DNA of 64,000 nt from T3Sed10-213 sp012519365 (GTDB lineage Bacteria > Planctomycetota > Phycisphaerae > Sedimentisphaerales > Anaerohalosphaeraceae), in the NCBI GenBank assembly GCA_033809355.1, contig JAPXLV010000002.1, positions 35,882-99,881 of the forward strand. Reading direction: 5' to 3'. The translations under genes were made by a program, and so were the position numbers. This document shows positions 52,399-61,051 of the stretch, one piece after another; the stretch's first letter is position 1; every line of letters begins with the position of its first letter. The notes under the pieces are model-generated. The model ran no database searches and was not told the DNA's origin. It was given only the letters and a program-made list of their open reading frames with translations.

Positions 52399-53976
52399 AT
52401 GACCCTCAAGGATATCGTGGCCGCGAAAAGCCGTTTCACCGAGGCGCATTCTTTTGAACTGCCTTGTTTAACCCAAAGTCTGTGTCCGGACTGTCAGGTG
52501 GTCGTTGATGCAGAGCTGTATGAGGATGAAGGCCAGGTTTTTATGAAGAAAACCTGCCCTGAACACGGGGCGTTTAATGAATTGATCAGTGCGGATGCGA
52601 CGTTTTTCAAATTGCTTCGACGCCGCAGTTATGAGACCTCTCGTCGGCCCACCCATTCGACTTATCCCAGTCAAGCGGGCTGTCCGTATGACTGCGGGCT
52701 GTGTGAGCAGCATTTGTCTACGCCGGTGATGCTGAACATCGACTTGACTAACCGCTGCAATCTGAATTGTCCGATTTGTTTTGCCAATTCCAATGCCGCC
52801 GGCCGGGTGTACGAGATTACCCTTGAGCAGTTGGATCAAATGCTCGACGATGCCATGCAGTTACGCCCGGAACCCCCGTGGTGTCTGCAGCTTGTCGGAG
52901 GGGAGCCGACTGTCCACCCCGATTTTTTAGAGGCGTTGCGGCGTGTCAAGGCCCGCGGCATATATCAGGTGCAGGTCGCGACGAACGGGGTGAAATTTGC
53001 GCAAAGCGCCGAGTTTGCCCAGGCCGCCAGCGAGGCGGGGATGGATGAGGTATATCTGCAATTTGACGGGCTTGACGACGCGATGTATCAAAAATTGCGA
53101 GGCCGGCCGCTGCTGGAGATTAAATTAAGGGCGATCGAGAACCTCAAAAACGCCAATGTGCGGGTGTCCCTGGTGCCGACTCTGGTCAAGGGCTTCAATG
53201 ATCATCAGGTCGGGGCGATTACGGAATTTGCCATTGATCATATTGATGCCATCAGCACGATCAGTTGGCAGCCGGTGGCGATCACCGGTCGCATCAATGA
53301 AGAACAACGGCGGCAGATGCGTTATACTACCGCGGATTTGGCTCGCGATTTGGAGCAGCAGTTGGGGTTTATAGACCGGTATCGCGATTGGTATCCGTTT
53401 TCCATAATCGATCCGTTTATTCGTTTAAGGGAAGCGACGGAAAAAAAGGCCCGTTTGCATTGTAGCGTTCATCCGCACTGCGGGTGTGCGACGTATCTGG
53501 TGGTCGATAAGCAGCGTCATACGGCGGTGCCTTTGCCGGCCTTTATTGATATTGAACCGGCGATGGACGCGCTGAATAAATACGCGGATCAAATTCGCAA
53601 GCACGGCTGGCTGAAGAAGATTTCTTTGGTGCAGGCGATGCGGGAATTAAAAAAGCACTTCAGGCCGGAACAGGTTCCCGAGGGCTGGCAATTTGACGAT
53701 TTGCTTGTATTTATCAACGAGTTGCTGTATCCGTCGGAGGAGCTGTTGAAAAACAAGGCCCTCTATATGGAAGGGATCAAGAGCAGGCGATTTATTATGT
53801 TGCTGATGGCCTCTATGCACTTCCAGGACCGTTACAATTATGAATTGGATCGGTCCCGACGATGCGTGGTGTTTTATGCCGCCCCGAACAGGCGGTTCTA
53901 TCCGTTCTGCACCTGGAACAGCGGGCCGTGCCATCGCTACTCTGTCGAACAGCAATTCGCCCGGCCATTGACTTGA
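52399..53976 (+). CDS. Radical SAM protein of the Tes (tetraether synthase)-like family
   Basis: A 525-residue enzyme. An N-terminal knuckle (CPDC at 29-32, TCPEHG at 52-57) and CPYDCGLC (95-102) precede the radical SAM triad Cys120-x3-Cys124-x2-Cys127 (NRCNLNCPICFANS). LQLVGGEPTVHPDF is the SAM-binding GGE motif. Extra cysteines lie in HCSVHPHCGCATYL and FCTWNSGPCHRYS, suggesting further iron-sulfur clusters. This arrangement is that of archaeal Tes and its bacterial relatives, which join lipid tails. Substrate here is unknown; the arsenic genes next to it do not match known arsenic radical SAM enzymes. GGAAGGGA precedes the ATG. Confidence 0.8.
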   Translation: MTLKDIVAAKSRFTEAHSFELPCLTQSLCPDCQVVVDAELYEDEGQVFMKKTCPEHGAFNELISADATFFKLLRRRSYETSRRPTHSTYPSQAGCPYDCGLCEQHLSTPVMLNIDLTNRCNLNCPICFANSNAAGRVYEITLEQLDQMLDDAMQLRPEPPWCLQLVGGEPTVHPDFLEALRRVKARGIYQVQVATNGVKFAQSAEFAQAASEAGMDEVYLQFDGLDDAMYQKLRGRPLLEIKLRAIENLKNANVRVSLVPTLVKGFNDHQVGAITEFAIDHIDAISTISWQPVAITGRINEEQRRQMRYTTADLARDLEQQLGFIDRYRDWYPFSIIDPFIRLREATEKKARLHCSVHPHCGCATYLVVDKQRHTAVPLPAFIDIEPAMDALNKYADQIRKHGWLKKISLVQAMRELKKHFRPEQVPEGWQFDDLLVFINELLYPSEELLKNKALYMEGIKSRRFIMLLMASMHFQDRYNYELDRSRRCVVFYAAPNRRFYPFCTWNSGPCHRYSVEQQFARPLT

Positions 53977-54015
53977 CAGGTCCAGCCGAGGGGGACATCA
54001 GGGATACTTGACTCA

Positions 54016-55464
54016 TCAAGAGAGGTCGGTCGGCGGCTCATTTTCAGCGGCGGGAAGCGACAGTATGAAGGTGCTGCCTTTGCCGGGTTCTGAGTCCACG
54101 TGAATGGTTCCGCCGAGGCGATCCAGTATTCGCAGCACAAGGCTTAGCCCCAGTCCTTCACCGTCGGCCTTATCGCGCGCGTTAAGCCGATAGAATATTT
54201 CGAAGATTTTTTGCCGGTGTTCCGGTGCAATGCCGATGCCGTTATCTTCTACACGATAAATGCAACGATTGCCATCGCGGCTTGCGCTGATGCGTATCTG
54301 CGACGGTCGGTCGGGGTCGCGATATTTCAGAGCGTTGTCCAAGAGATTGGTAAAGACTCGACTCAGCAGCCCTGCATCGCCCAGACACGAGGGGAGTGAT
54401 TCGACCGTGACCGTTGCGCCGGCCTGCTGAATCTGATAGTGCATGCTGGAAACGATATGTTTGAGCATGCGATTCATTTCCAGCGGCTGAATCCGTACCG
54501 ATGCGGTTCCGATCCGCGAAATCTCCAGCAGGCCGTCAATCAGGGCCTGCATCTTGGCCGCCCCTGCATTGATAAAATAGAGCGACTCATTGATTTGTTC
54601 TGCTATCGGGGCCAACGCCTCGGCCAGCGTCTTGTCGCCGGCCTGCCGGACGGTTTGCTGCAGCGCCGTACAGGCGTTTTGCAATTCCCCGGCAAAGCCG
54701 CGGATATTGACCAGCGGCGTTCGCATATCATGCGAAGCGGCGTAGACGATGCTTTCCAGTTCTTTGTTTTTCATTTCCAGCACGTGCAGGAGCAGTTCTC
54801 TGTCCTGCTGGACTTTTTTCATTTCGGTAATGTCGCGACCGACCCCCACAATCGCCTGTATATTACCCTGGTCGTCCACGATGGCCTTATCGGCCCAGAA
54901 CAGCCATCGCCAGCCATTGACCGTTTTGGCGCGCTGCTCAATGTAACACGTATGCGGATAGGTCTTCAGCTGCTGCATTTGCTCGAGGGTCGTCGGCAGA
55001 TCGTCCGGATGCATCAGCGGCTCAAACGAGCGTCCCAACAAATCCTGTTCGCTTTTGCCAAATGTCCGGCAGTAGGAGGGACTGACAAACAAAAAACGCC
55101 CTTCCGCGTCGGTCCGGATGACCATATCGGACTGATTCTCCACCAGTAGACGATATTTTTCCTCGCTTTGTTCTATATCGCGGCGGGACAGGTACATAAA
55201 ATAGGCGTAAAATAAATTGCCGAACAACATCGGTTCGAGCAGTTGCAGAAAATCCTCCATCGTATCCTGTGCAGTGGCCAGATGGGACCATTGCAGCGCA
55301 TTGCTGAGGCAGTTAAACAGGCCCAGTACGCCCAGGCCGCCCAGCAGCAGCGCCGCATCACGCGGCACTGTTTGGCGGGAAAATCGCCTCACAACCATCC
55401 CGATAAGGCAAAGTGCTGCGGCGGCACCGAGCAAATTCAGCAGAACAATCAATCCGTCAAGCAT
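54016..55464 (-). CDS. PAS-domain sensor histidine kinase
   Basis: A 482-residue kinase. Two or three membrane helices occupy ~1-92, a PAS domain ~101-222 (SDMVIRTDAEGRFLFVSPSY), and the dimerisation helix carries phospho-acceptor His245 in YAASHDMRTPL. The catalytic domain has NLLDNALKY, EDNGIGIAP and GEGLGLSL. No response regulator gene is adjacent, so its partner is elsewhere. AAGGA is 8 bases before the chosen start. The start overlaps the upstream small membrane protein gene by 8 bases, showing coupling. Confidence 0.93.
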   Translation of the reverse strand: MLDGLIVLLNLLGAAAALCLIGMVVRRFSRQTVPRDAALLLGGLGVLGLFNCLSNALQWSHLATAQDTMEDFLQLLEPMLFGNLFYAYFMYLSRRDIEQSEEKYRLLVENQSDMVIRTDAEGRFLFVSPSYCRTFGKSEQDLLGRSFEPLMHPDDLPTTLEQMQQLKTYPHTCYIEQRAKTVNGWRWLFWADKAIVDDQGNIQAIVGVGRDITEMKKVQQDRELLLHVLEMKNKELESIVYAASHDMRTPLVNIRGFAGELQNACTALQQTVRQAGDKTLAEALAPIAEQINESLYFINAGAAKMQALIDGLLEISRIGTASVRIQPLEMNRMLKHIVSSMHYQIQQAGATVTVESLPSCLGDAGLLSRVFTNLLDNALKYRDPDRPSQIRISASRDGNRCIYRVEDNGIGIAPEHRQKIFEIFYRLNARDKADGEGLGLSLVLRILDRLGGTIHVDSEPGKGSTFILSLPAAENEPPTDLS

Positions 55465-55735
55465 CGCCGGAGTCCTTCTGACGATAAGCAAGCCCGCACC
55501 AGAGGGCCAGCAGGATCAAGGTGATGGTATAGCAGAGATGCTCGAGCACGTTGAATAATTGCTCCAGCCAGAGGTCTTCGCAGACGGTAAAGACGTTTGA
55601 TAGCAGAAAAAAAAGCAGCGACCACAGCAGCACTGCGCTGCAGGGAAGACGAGTGACGGCACGATAATTAACCAGAACAAACAGCACTACCCCTACCGTC
55701 AAGATGCACGAGATGACCTCATTTTCCTGTAACAT
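55457..55735 (-). CDS. Small three-helix membrane protein, partner of the kinase
   Basis: A 92-residue protein with three hydrophobic segments: VISCILTVGVVLFVLVNYR, SAVLLWSLLFFLLSNVFTV and CYTITLILLALWCGLAYR. It lacks known motifs. Its gene overlaps the kinase start, so the two are surely co-expressed. Its helices resemble the N-terminal membrane part of the kinase in size and may form a joint sensor; this is inferred. AGGAT lies 4-5 bases before the ATG. Confidence 0.65.
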   Translation of the reverse strand: MLQENEVISCILTVGVVLFVLVNYRAVTRLPCSAVLLWSLLFFLLSNVFTVCEDLWLEQLFNVLEHLCYTITLILLALWCGLAYRQKDSGDA

Positions 55736-55908
55736 CGTAATCCTGCCGTATATACGAGTTATAGAGCGACTATAGTGTTTTGTATGAAAAAAGATTTTAT
55801 CAGTTTCGCCGGACAAAGGCAACTTCCTGTGCACGAGGTGCCTGAGAAGTGGTTCCAGAAGGCAAAAGAGTATTGAACCCTTTCTACGTCCGGTTATAAT
55901 GGTCGGTT

Positions 55909-57729
55909 ATGGACTCAGAACAGAACACCTCAGCCGGTCTTGTACGGACCGAGAAGATTCGCGTCGTTGAGGCCGACGCGCCACTGGTGCTGCGCTGCGG
56001 CAAGCGGCTGGGGCCGATCGACGTGGCCTATGAAACCTACGGTCAGCTTTCACCGGAAAAAGACAACGCCATTCTAATCTGTCATGCCCTCAGCGGTGAC
56101 GCCCACGTGGCCGGATACCACAGCCCGGACGACCGAAAGCCGGGGTGGTGGGATGTGATGGTTGGGCCGGGCAAACCCATCGACACCGAGCGGTACTACG
56201 TCATCTGTTCGAACATCCTGGGCGGCTGCAGCGGCACGACGGGGCCGTCGGAAATTAATCCGGCCACCGGCAAGCCGTATGGACTGGATTTTCCGGTTAT
56301 AACGATAGAGGATATGGTTAATGTCCAAAAACGCCTGCTGGATGTGCTGGGTATAGGCCATTTGCTGGCAGTCATCGGCGGTTCGATGGGGGGGATGCAA
56401 ACGCTGCAATGGGCGGTTTCATATCCGGATTTTCTAGATGCGGCCTTGTGTATCGCCACTACCACCCGGCTAAACGCCCAGTCCATCGCTTTTGACGCTG
56501 TCGGACGCAACGCGATTTTGAACGATCCCAACTTCAACGGCGGCCACTATCACGACTCCGAACCGCCCAACCGCGGCCTGGCCATCGCCCGGATGATCGG
56601 ACATATTACCTATTTGTCTGAATTGTCGATGCGCAATAAGTTTGGCCGGCAACTGCGGACCGCCCGGGACTACCAGTATGAATTCAATTCCGAGTTCGCC
56701 GTTGAGACCTATCTCGATTATCAGGGTCAAACGTTTATCGAGCGTTTTGATGCCAATAGTTATCTGTATATCACCAAGGCGATGGATTATTTTGACCTGG
56801 TGCGGGACTACGGCACGCTGCGTCGGGCCTTTACCCACAGCCGCTGTCGGTTTCTGGTGGCCAGTTTTTCCAGCGATTGGCTGTTTACGCCCGCTCAGTC
56901 CGAAGAAATCGTCGAGGCGCTGGCCGCCGAAGGAAAGGACGTGAGCTATTGCAATATCGAATCCTCCTATGGACACGATGCGTTTTTGCTGGAGGCTGAA
57001 AAACTCGGGGCGTTGGTCGGCGGTTTTTTGAACAGTACGTTGTATCGCATCCGCACAGGCCATCGCGTGGTTCCCGAACACCGAGAGGGGCCAACCCAGC
57101 TCAAGATGTTTGACCGAGCCAAACGTGCGCGTGTGGACTATGAATTGATTGATTCCTTGGTTGGGCCGAACAGTCGGGTGCTGGATTTGGGCTGCGGGGA
57201 CGGCAAGCTGCTGGCCCGCTTGATTCATGATAAAAATGTACTCGGCCAGGGCATTGAAATTGATGAGGAGTTGGTCATCCACTGTGTCCGGCGGGGATTG
57301 TCGGTGATTCATCGCGACATTGAACGCGGGCTGGAGTTGTATCCCAATGACGCCTTTGATTATGCCATCCTCTCGCAGACCATTCAGACGCTTCGCGACC
57401 CGAAGAGCGTGCTTCTGGAACTGCACCGCATAGCCCGCAAGGTCATTGTCAGTTTTCCCAACTTTGCCCACTGGCTGTGTCGGCTGCAATTGTTGGCAGG
57501 CGGGCGGGCCCCGCAAACCCGGCTATTACCGTTTCGCTGGTACAATTCGCCCAATATCCATGTCCTGTCGCTAAAGGATTTTGACCGTTTTTGTGCCGAG
57601 CTGGGCATCAACATCGAAAAACGCATCCCGCTGGGAAAAACCTTCCTGTGGCCGGTGCGTTTTTTGCCGAACCTGCTGGCCCCACAGGCGGTCTATGTGA
57701 CCAGTAAATACCAGCCGGCAGCGGTGTAA
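55909..57729 (+). CDS. metX: Homoserine O-acyltransferase MetX fused to MetW
   Basis: One 606-residue chain carries two methionine-pathway proteins. Residues 1-378 are an alpha/beta-hydrolase MetX: the GGSMGGMQ nucleophile Ser159, Asp323 in SSDWLFTP and His356 in YGHDAF complete the triad. After a ~25-residue linker, residues ~405-600 are MetW, with a methyltransferase-like SAM motif VLDLGCGDGKLLARL and FRWYNSPNIHVLSLKDF. MetX acylates homoserine; MetW is needed for full MetX activity in some bacteria. In many Proteobacteria they are adjacent genes; here they are fused. Confidence 0.95.
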   Translation: MDSEQNTSAGLVRTEKIRVVEADAPLVLRCGKRLGPIDVAYETYGQLSPEKDNAILICHALSGDAHVAGYHSPDDRKPGWWDVMVGPGKPIDTERYYVICSNILGGCSGTTGPSEINPATGKPYGLDFPVITIEDMVNVQKRLLDVLGIGHLLAVIGGSMGGMQTLQWAVSYPDFLDAALCIATTTRLNAQSIAFDAVGRNAILNDPNFNGGHYHDSEPPNRGLAIARMIGHITYLSELSMRNKFGRQLRTARDYQYEFNSEFAVETYLDYQGQTFIERFDANSYLYITKAMDYFDLVRDYGTLRRAFTHSRCRFLVASFSSDWLFTPAQSEEIVEALAAEGKDVSYCNIESSYGHDAFLLEAEKLGALVGGFLNSTLYRIRTGHRVVPEHREGPTQLKMFDRAKRARVDYELIDSLVGPNSRVLDLGCGDGKLLARLIHDKNVLGQGIEIDEELVIHCVRRGLSVIHRDIERGLELYPNDAFDYAILSQTIQTLRDPKSVLLELHRIARKVIVSFPNFAHWLCRLQLLAGGRAPQTRLLPFRWYNSPNIHVLSLKDFDRFCAELGINIEKRIPLGKTFLWPVRFLPNLLAPQAVYVTSKYQPAAV

Positions 57730-57763
57730 TCCATCTGCAAAACTCTGTTGCTGTGCGATAAAA

Positions 57764-57800
57764 AAAACGCAGGCGGAACACGTGGTTCGGCCTGCGTTTT
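57764..57800. terminator. Bidirectional terminator between metX-metW and the RND operon
   Basis: AAAACGCAGGC (57764-57774) pairs with GCCTGCGTTTT (57790-57800) around a 15-base loop. A/T runs at both ends serve both strands. It lies between the two convergent genes. Confidence 0.85.
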
Positions 57801-57824
57801 ACTCTGCCGTCACTTCCTTTTAAC

Positions 57825-60800
57825 TCACTCGGAATCCTGATGATGGGGATGACGGAGTACTGCCTTTTCGATCTTACGTTCAAATTTAACGACGGTTTCC
57901 TTGGTGCGTTGTACGACGACGTAGAAAATGGGAATCATAAACACGCCCAGCACCGTCGCGACCATCATCCCGCCAAACACGGTGGTACCCAATGACTTTC
58001 TGGCTTCAGCACCGGCACCGGAGGCGATAACCAGCGGAACCATTCCGAGGGCGGTGGTCAGGGCGGTCATTAAAATCGGACGAAACCGCAGGCGTGCTGC
58101 CTCTACGGCCGCGTCATAAATCGAGCGGCCCTCTTCGTGAAGCTGTTTGGCAAATTCCACCAGCAAAATCGCCGTTTTGCACACCACACCGATCAGCAGC
58201 ACGACACCCATCTGTGTATAGATGTTGTTGTCCATCATCCGCAGCCAGACAAACCCGACCGCTCCAAGCAGTCCCAGCGGCACCGAGAGCACAATGGCGA
58301 TCGGAATAGACCAGCTTTCATACTGGGCGGCCAAAAACAGGTACGCAAAGACTGCAGCCAGCACAAACAGAAAAACGGTTTTTCCGCCGGCTTCGATTTC
58401 CTGATAGCTCATACCCGACCATTCATACCCCATCGTTTCGGGCAGCATCTGATCGAGCAGTTCCGCCACTCGTTCAATGGACTGGCCTGTCGTATAACCC
58501 ATCCGAGGCGTTCCGGTGATGGTGGTGGCCGGATACATATTATACCGCGTAATCGATTGGGGGCCGACGATGTCGCGTACTGTCACCAGCGTTCGAAGGG
58601 GCACCATCTGGCCGCTGCGGTTGCGTACTTCCAGACGCCCGATATCCTCGACCGTTGCACGAAAATGCGGCTCCGCCTGAGCGATGACGCGGAATGTCCG
58701 TCCATACAAATTAAAGTCGTTGACATAGGTGCTGCCCAGATAGGTCTGAAGGGTATTAAATACCGTACCGAGGGGCACATCCATCGTTTGGGCTTTGACC
58801 CGATCCACGTCCAGATACAATTGAGGAACGGAGGCGCGAAATGAACTGTTCAGCCGGGTAATGACCGGATCGTTCATGGTCTCGTAGAGAAACGTATTGC
58901 CAACGTCCGCCAGCGCCTGCAGACCGGCTCCGCTGCGATCCTGCACGTGTACTTCAAAGCCGCCGGCAATACCCAGCCCCATAATCGGCGGCGGCTGCAG
59001 CGCCAGACAAAGCGCCTCAGGAATAGTGCTCAACCGGCTCTGCAAGCGATGGATGATTTGTTCAATATGCAATTCTGGATCGGTGCGTTCTGACCACGGC
59101 GCCAGGTTCACAAAGCACGCTCCGCCGTTGGTGGCGACCCCCATATCCAACAGTGAAAAACCGCTGATGGTTACATAGTTGGCAACGCCCTCGGTATCCT
59201 CCAAAATACCTTGTATCTGCTTCATAACCTCGTCTGTTCGCAGCAACGAGGAAGCTTCCGGGAGGCGCACACCGATCAAAATCGTGCCTTCATCTTCATC
59301 CGGCAAAAATCCGGTTGGCAGCCGATCAAAACCAATCAAAGCGACCACTGTTAAGATGGCAAACAGCAGCAGTCCGATCGCGGTTTTGCGAATAATGACT
59401 TTGACAATATCGCCGTAAATGGTGGTGGAACGTTTGATAAACCGATCGAACCAGGAAAAAAAGCGGCCGTGCTTGACTTCTTTGTTTCGCAGCAATAAAC
59501 CGCACATGGCCGGGCTGAGCGTCAGTGCGGCCAGCGCCGAGAACCACGTGGCCACTACAATTGTCAGTGCAAATTGCTGGTACACCATTCCCGTGATACC
59601 GCCGGACAACACCGTCGGCACAAATACCGAGGTCAGCACCAGCGTTGTGGCAATGACCGGGCCGGTGACTTGGCGCATTGCCTTGGCGGTCGCTTCTTTG
59701 CGGGGCAACCCCTCGTCGTCAATAATGCGCACCGTGTTTTCCACCACCAGGATCGCATCATCCACGACAATGCCAATTGCCAGCACCAGGCCGAACAGGG
59801 TCATTGTGTTGATTGACAGCCCCAGCGCCATCATCACCGCAAAGGTGCCGATCAGCGAGACCGGAATGGCTGCCGCCGGGATGAGCGTTGCGCGCCAGTC
59901 TTCCAGAAAGACAAACACGACCAAGATGACCAGTGCGACCACCATCAGGAGGGTATTGAACACTTCACGAATAGACTCGCGAATAAACAACGTCGGGCTA
60001 TACGGTTCGGTATAAGCCAGGCCTTCGGGAAAGTAGGGTTCCAGGTTGGCCAGCGCTTCACGGACGCCGTCTACCACCTCCAGGGCATTGGCGCCCGGCA
60101 GGGTGTAAATGGCCACTGCAATCGAGGGCTGCCCTCTCAATCGGGCATTCCAATAATACATTTCGGAGCCCAACTCGATTCTGGCCACATCCCCCAGACG
60201 TAGCAGACGTCCCTCTGAGTCTGAGCGGATAATAATCTCTCTGAACTCCTGAGGCGTGCTTAGACGCCCCAGTGTCTTGATGGTGTATTGAAACTGCTGG
60301 TCGGGCGGGCTGGGCATGCTGCCAATCTGACCGGCGGCCACCTGAATGTTCTGCTCGCGAATGGCCGCGACCACATCATCGGTGGTCAACTCGTGGGCGC
60401 GCAGACGCTCCGGATCCAGCCAGACACGCATGCCGTAACTCTTATCGCCCATTGGATTGACTTCGCCGACCCCGGGCACACGGGCCAATACATCCTTGAC
60501 GTTCAATGTGACATAGTTGCTCATATAAATGTCATCATAGCGGCCGTCAATGGCGTAAAACGAGACCATCATCGCGATATTGGTCGAACGTTTTCGTGTG
60601 GTAACGCCCTCGCGAATCACTTCTTCCGGCAGCAACGGTTCGGCCTGTGAAACACGGTTTTGCACCAGCACCGTCGCCATATCTATATCGGTGCCGACCT
60701 TAAAGGTTACCGTGAGCATCATCGTGCCGTTGTCGCTGCTGCTGGAGCTCATATAAATCATGTTGTCCACGCCATTGATGGCCTCTTCCAGCGGTGTGGC

Positions 60801-60986
60801 CACGGTTTCGGCCACGGTCTCGGCGTTGGCACCGGGATAGTGTGCCGTCACCATCACCGTTGGCGGTGTGATGTTGGGCGTTTTTTCCACCGGAAGCATC
60901 GTCAACGCGATGGCGCCTATCAGCATGATAACGATGGCGATCACGCTTGCAAAAATCGGTCGATCAATAAAAAACTTACTGAACAT
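57825..60986 (-). CDS. RND-family multidrug efflux pump (HAE1/AcrB-like)
   Basis: The 1053-residue inner-membrane pump of a tripartite efflux system. It has the N-terminal FFIDRPIFASVIAIVIML helix, the proton-relay Asp pair in GIVVDDAILVVENTVR and the relay Lys in GVVCKTAILLVEFAKQL. Two large periplasmic loops and twelve membrane helices are implied by length and pattern. Substrates cannot be read from sequence. The gene is third in the operon, 65 bases after the adaptor gene; AGGAT precedes the ATG. Confidence 0.97.
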   Translation of the reverse strand: MFSKFFIDRPIFASVIAIVIMLIGAIALTMLPVEKTPNITPPTVMVTAHYPGANAETVAETVATPLEEAINGVDNMIYMSSSSSDNGTMMLTVTFKVGTDIDMATVLVQNRVSQAEPLLPEEVIREGVTTRKRSTNIAMMVSFYAIDGRYDDIYMSNYVTLNVKDVLARVPGVGEVNPMGDKSYGMRVWLDPERLRAHELTTDDVVAAIREQNIQVAAGQIGSMPSPPDQQFQYTIKTLGRLSTPQEFREIIIRSDSEGRLLRLGDVARIELGSEMYYWNARLRGQPSIAVAIYTLPGANALEVVDGVREALANLEPYFPEGLAYTEPYSPTLFIRESIREVFNTLLMVVALVILVVFVFLEDWRATLIPAAAIPVSLIGTFAVMMALGLSINTMTLFGLVLAIGIVVDDAILVVENTVRIIDDEGLPRKEATAKAMRQVTGPVIATTLVLTSVFVPTVLSGGITGMVYQQFALTIVVATWFSALAALTLSPAMCGLLLRNKEVKHGRFFSWFDRFIKRSTTIYGDIVKVIIRKTAIGLLLFAILTVVALIGFDRLPTGFLPDEDEGTILIGVRLPEASSLLRTDEVMKQIQGILEDTEGVANYVTISGFSLLDMGVATNGGACFVNLAPWSERTDPELHIEQIIHRLQSRLSTIPEALCLALQPPPIMGLGIAGGFEVHVQDRSGAGLQALADVGNTFLYETMNDPVITRLNSSFRASVPQLYLDVDRVKAQTMDVPLGTVFNTLQTYLGSTYVNDFNLYGRTFRVIAQAEPHFRATVEDIGRLEVRNRSGQMVPLRTLVTVRDIVGPQSITRYNMYPATTITGTPRMGYTTGQSIERVAELLDQMLPETMGYEWSGMSYQEIEAGGKTVFLFVLAAVFAYLFLAAQYESWSIPIAIVLSVPLGLLGAVGFVWLRMMDNNIYTQMGVVLLIGVVCKTAILLVEFAKQLHEEGRSIYDAAVEAARLRFRPILMTALTTALGMVPLVIASGAGAEARKSLGTTVFGGMMVATVLGVFMIPIFYVVVQRTKETVVKFERKIEKAVLRHPHHQDSE

Positions 60987-61051
60987 AGGATGATCCTGTT
61001 AAGACATCAGGGTTTTTATTTCATATGGTTAAGCATTCAAGCCACGTTGTA

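Noticed and set aside
52399..53976. Arsenosugar or arsinothricin radical SAM enzyme (ArsS/ArsL type)
   Set aside because: The length, N-terminal knuckles and cysteine pattern fit the Tes-like group, not those families, despite the arsenic context.
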